Assembly (NCBI GenBank): GCA_903858915.1
Contig: CAIOKL010000275.1
Location: 1-7,240 of the forward strand
Length of the DNA stretch: 7,240 nucleotides
Source of the DNA: an uncultured Alphaproteobacteria bacterium
Lineage (GTDB): Bacteria > Pseudomonadota > Alphaproteobacteria > Rickettsiales > UBA1997
Direction: 5' to 3'
Of the stretch, positions 7,211 to 7,240 are shown piece by piece. The notes beneath the pieces were generated by a model, which did no database searches, was not told the DNA's origin, and saw nothing but the letters and a program-made list of their open reading frames with translations. How positions within the stretch are numbered: the first letter of the stretch is position 1; every line of letters begins with the position of its first letter. The position numbers and the translations under genes are program-made.

Positions 7211-7235
7211 GAAAATTTTCGCCCTACGGGCGAAA
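7210..7235. repeat. Palindrome and 8-bp hairpin at the right edge
   Basis: CGAAAATTTTCG (7210-7221) is a perfect 12-base palindrome. It overlaps TTTCGCCC (7217-7224) and GGGCGAAA (7228-7235), a perfect 8-bp stem with loop TAC. No T-run follows on the plus strand, so it is not a standard intrinsic terminator. It may be a dispersed intergenic palindrome. Confidence 0.75.
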
Positions 7236-7240
7236 GATCG

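Noticed and set aside
7217..7235. Intrinsic terminator
   Set aside because: The stem is good but no T-run follows on the plus strand, and on the minus strand the stem is followed by mixed A and T, so it is not a standard terminator.

Overview
The window is AT-rich (roughly 30% GC by eye). It is dominated by one very large minus-strand reading frame for an RTX-type (hemolysin-type, calcium-binding) secreted protein, running from an ATG at 6402 leftwards off the window edge at position 1. I translated every codon of that frame by hand. All 2134 codon positions are sense except one, a TAA at 5182-5184 (codon 407). The frame is the same on both sides of it, so what looks like two genes, a 406-residue ORF and a partial RTX ORF of at least 1727 codons, is best read as one giant gene split by a single nonsense codon, or as a gene read through that codon.

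Protein layout, numbered through the stop: residues 1-150, a domain with one His and the window's only NCNT cysteine motif, reminiscent of permuted papain-fold hydrolases; residues 150-406, a mixed, largely helical-looking segment; codon 407, the stop; 408-478, an amphipathic helical stretch; 479-521, a Gly/Ala hydrophobic segment; 568-855, RTX block 1; 868-934, an HCBP_related-like module inside a non-repeat spacer; 1070-1371, RTX block 2; 1455-1509, short block 3; a Tyr/Pro/Ser/Asn-rich spacer; 1706-1794, block 4; 1829-1883, block 5; 1882-1945, a clear HCBP_related-like module; 1952-2034, a cadherin-like beta domain; 2035-2124, a dystroglycan-type (CADG) cadherin-like domain. The true C-terminus, where a type I secretion signal would lie, is beyond the left edge. 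No type I secretion ABC transporter, membrane fusion protein or outer-membrane channel gene is in the window.

The right 838 bases (6403-7240) hold no confident gene. There is one weak small membrane-protein ORF (6572-6787, minus). Further right lies a repeat-rich stretch: a 13-bp tandem repeat (6968-6993), three TAGC-plus-A-tract units (7001-7030), a GC-rich cluster of C and G homopolymer runs with inverted symmetry (7096-7166), and a chain of overlapping palindromes (7180-7235) that continues to the edge.

The organism is probably a Gram-negative bacterium, since RTX proteins are exported by type I systems. Low GC, a long non-coding stretch and a freshly interrupted large gene would fit a host-associated lineage with a decaying genome, for example in the Rickettsiales or Holosporales. 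That placement is inference only. TGG encodes Trp, and neither TGA nor another TAA or TAG occurs in the frame, so the standard bacterial code applies.
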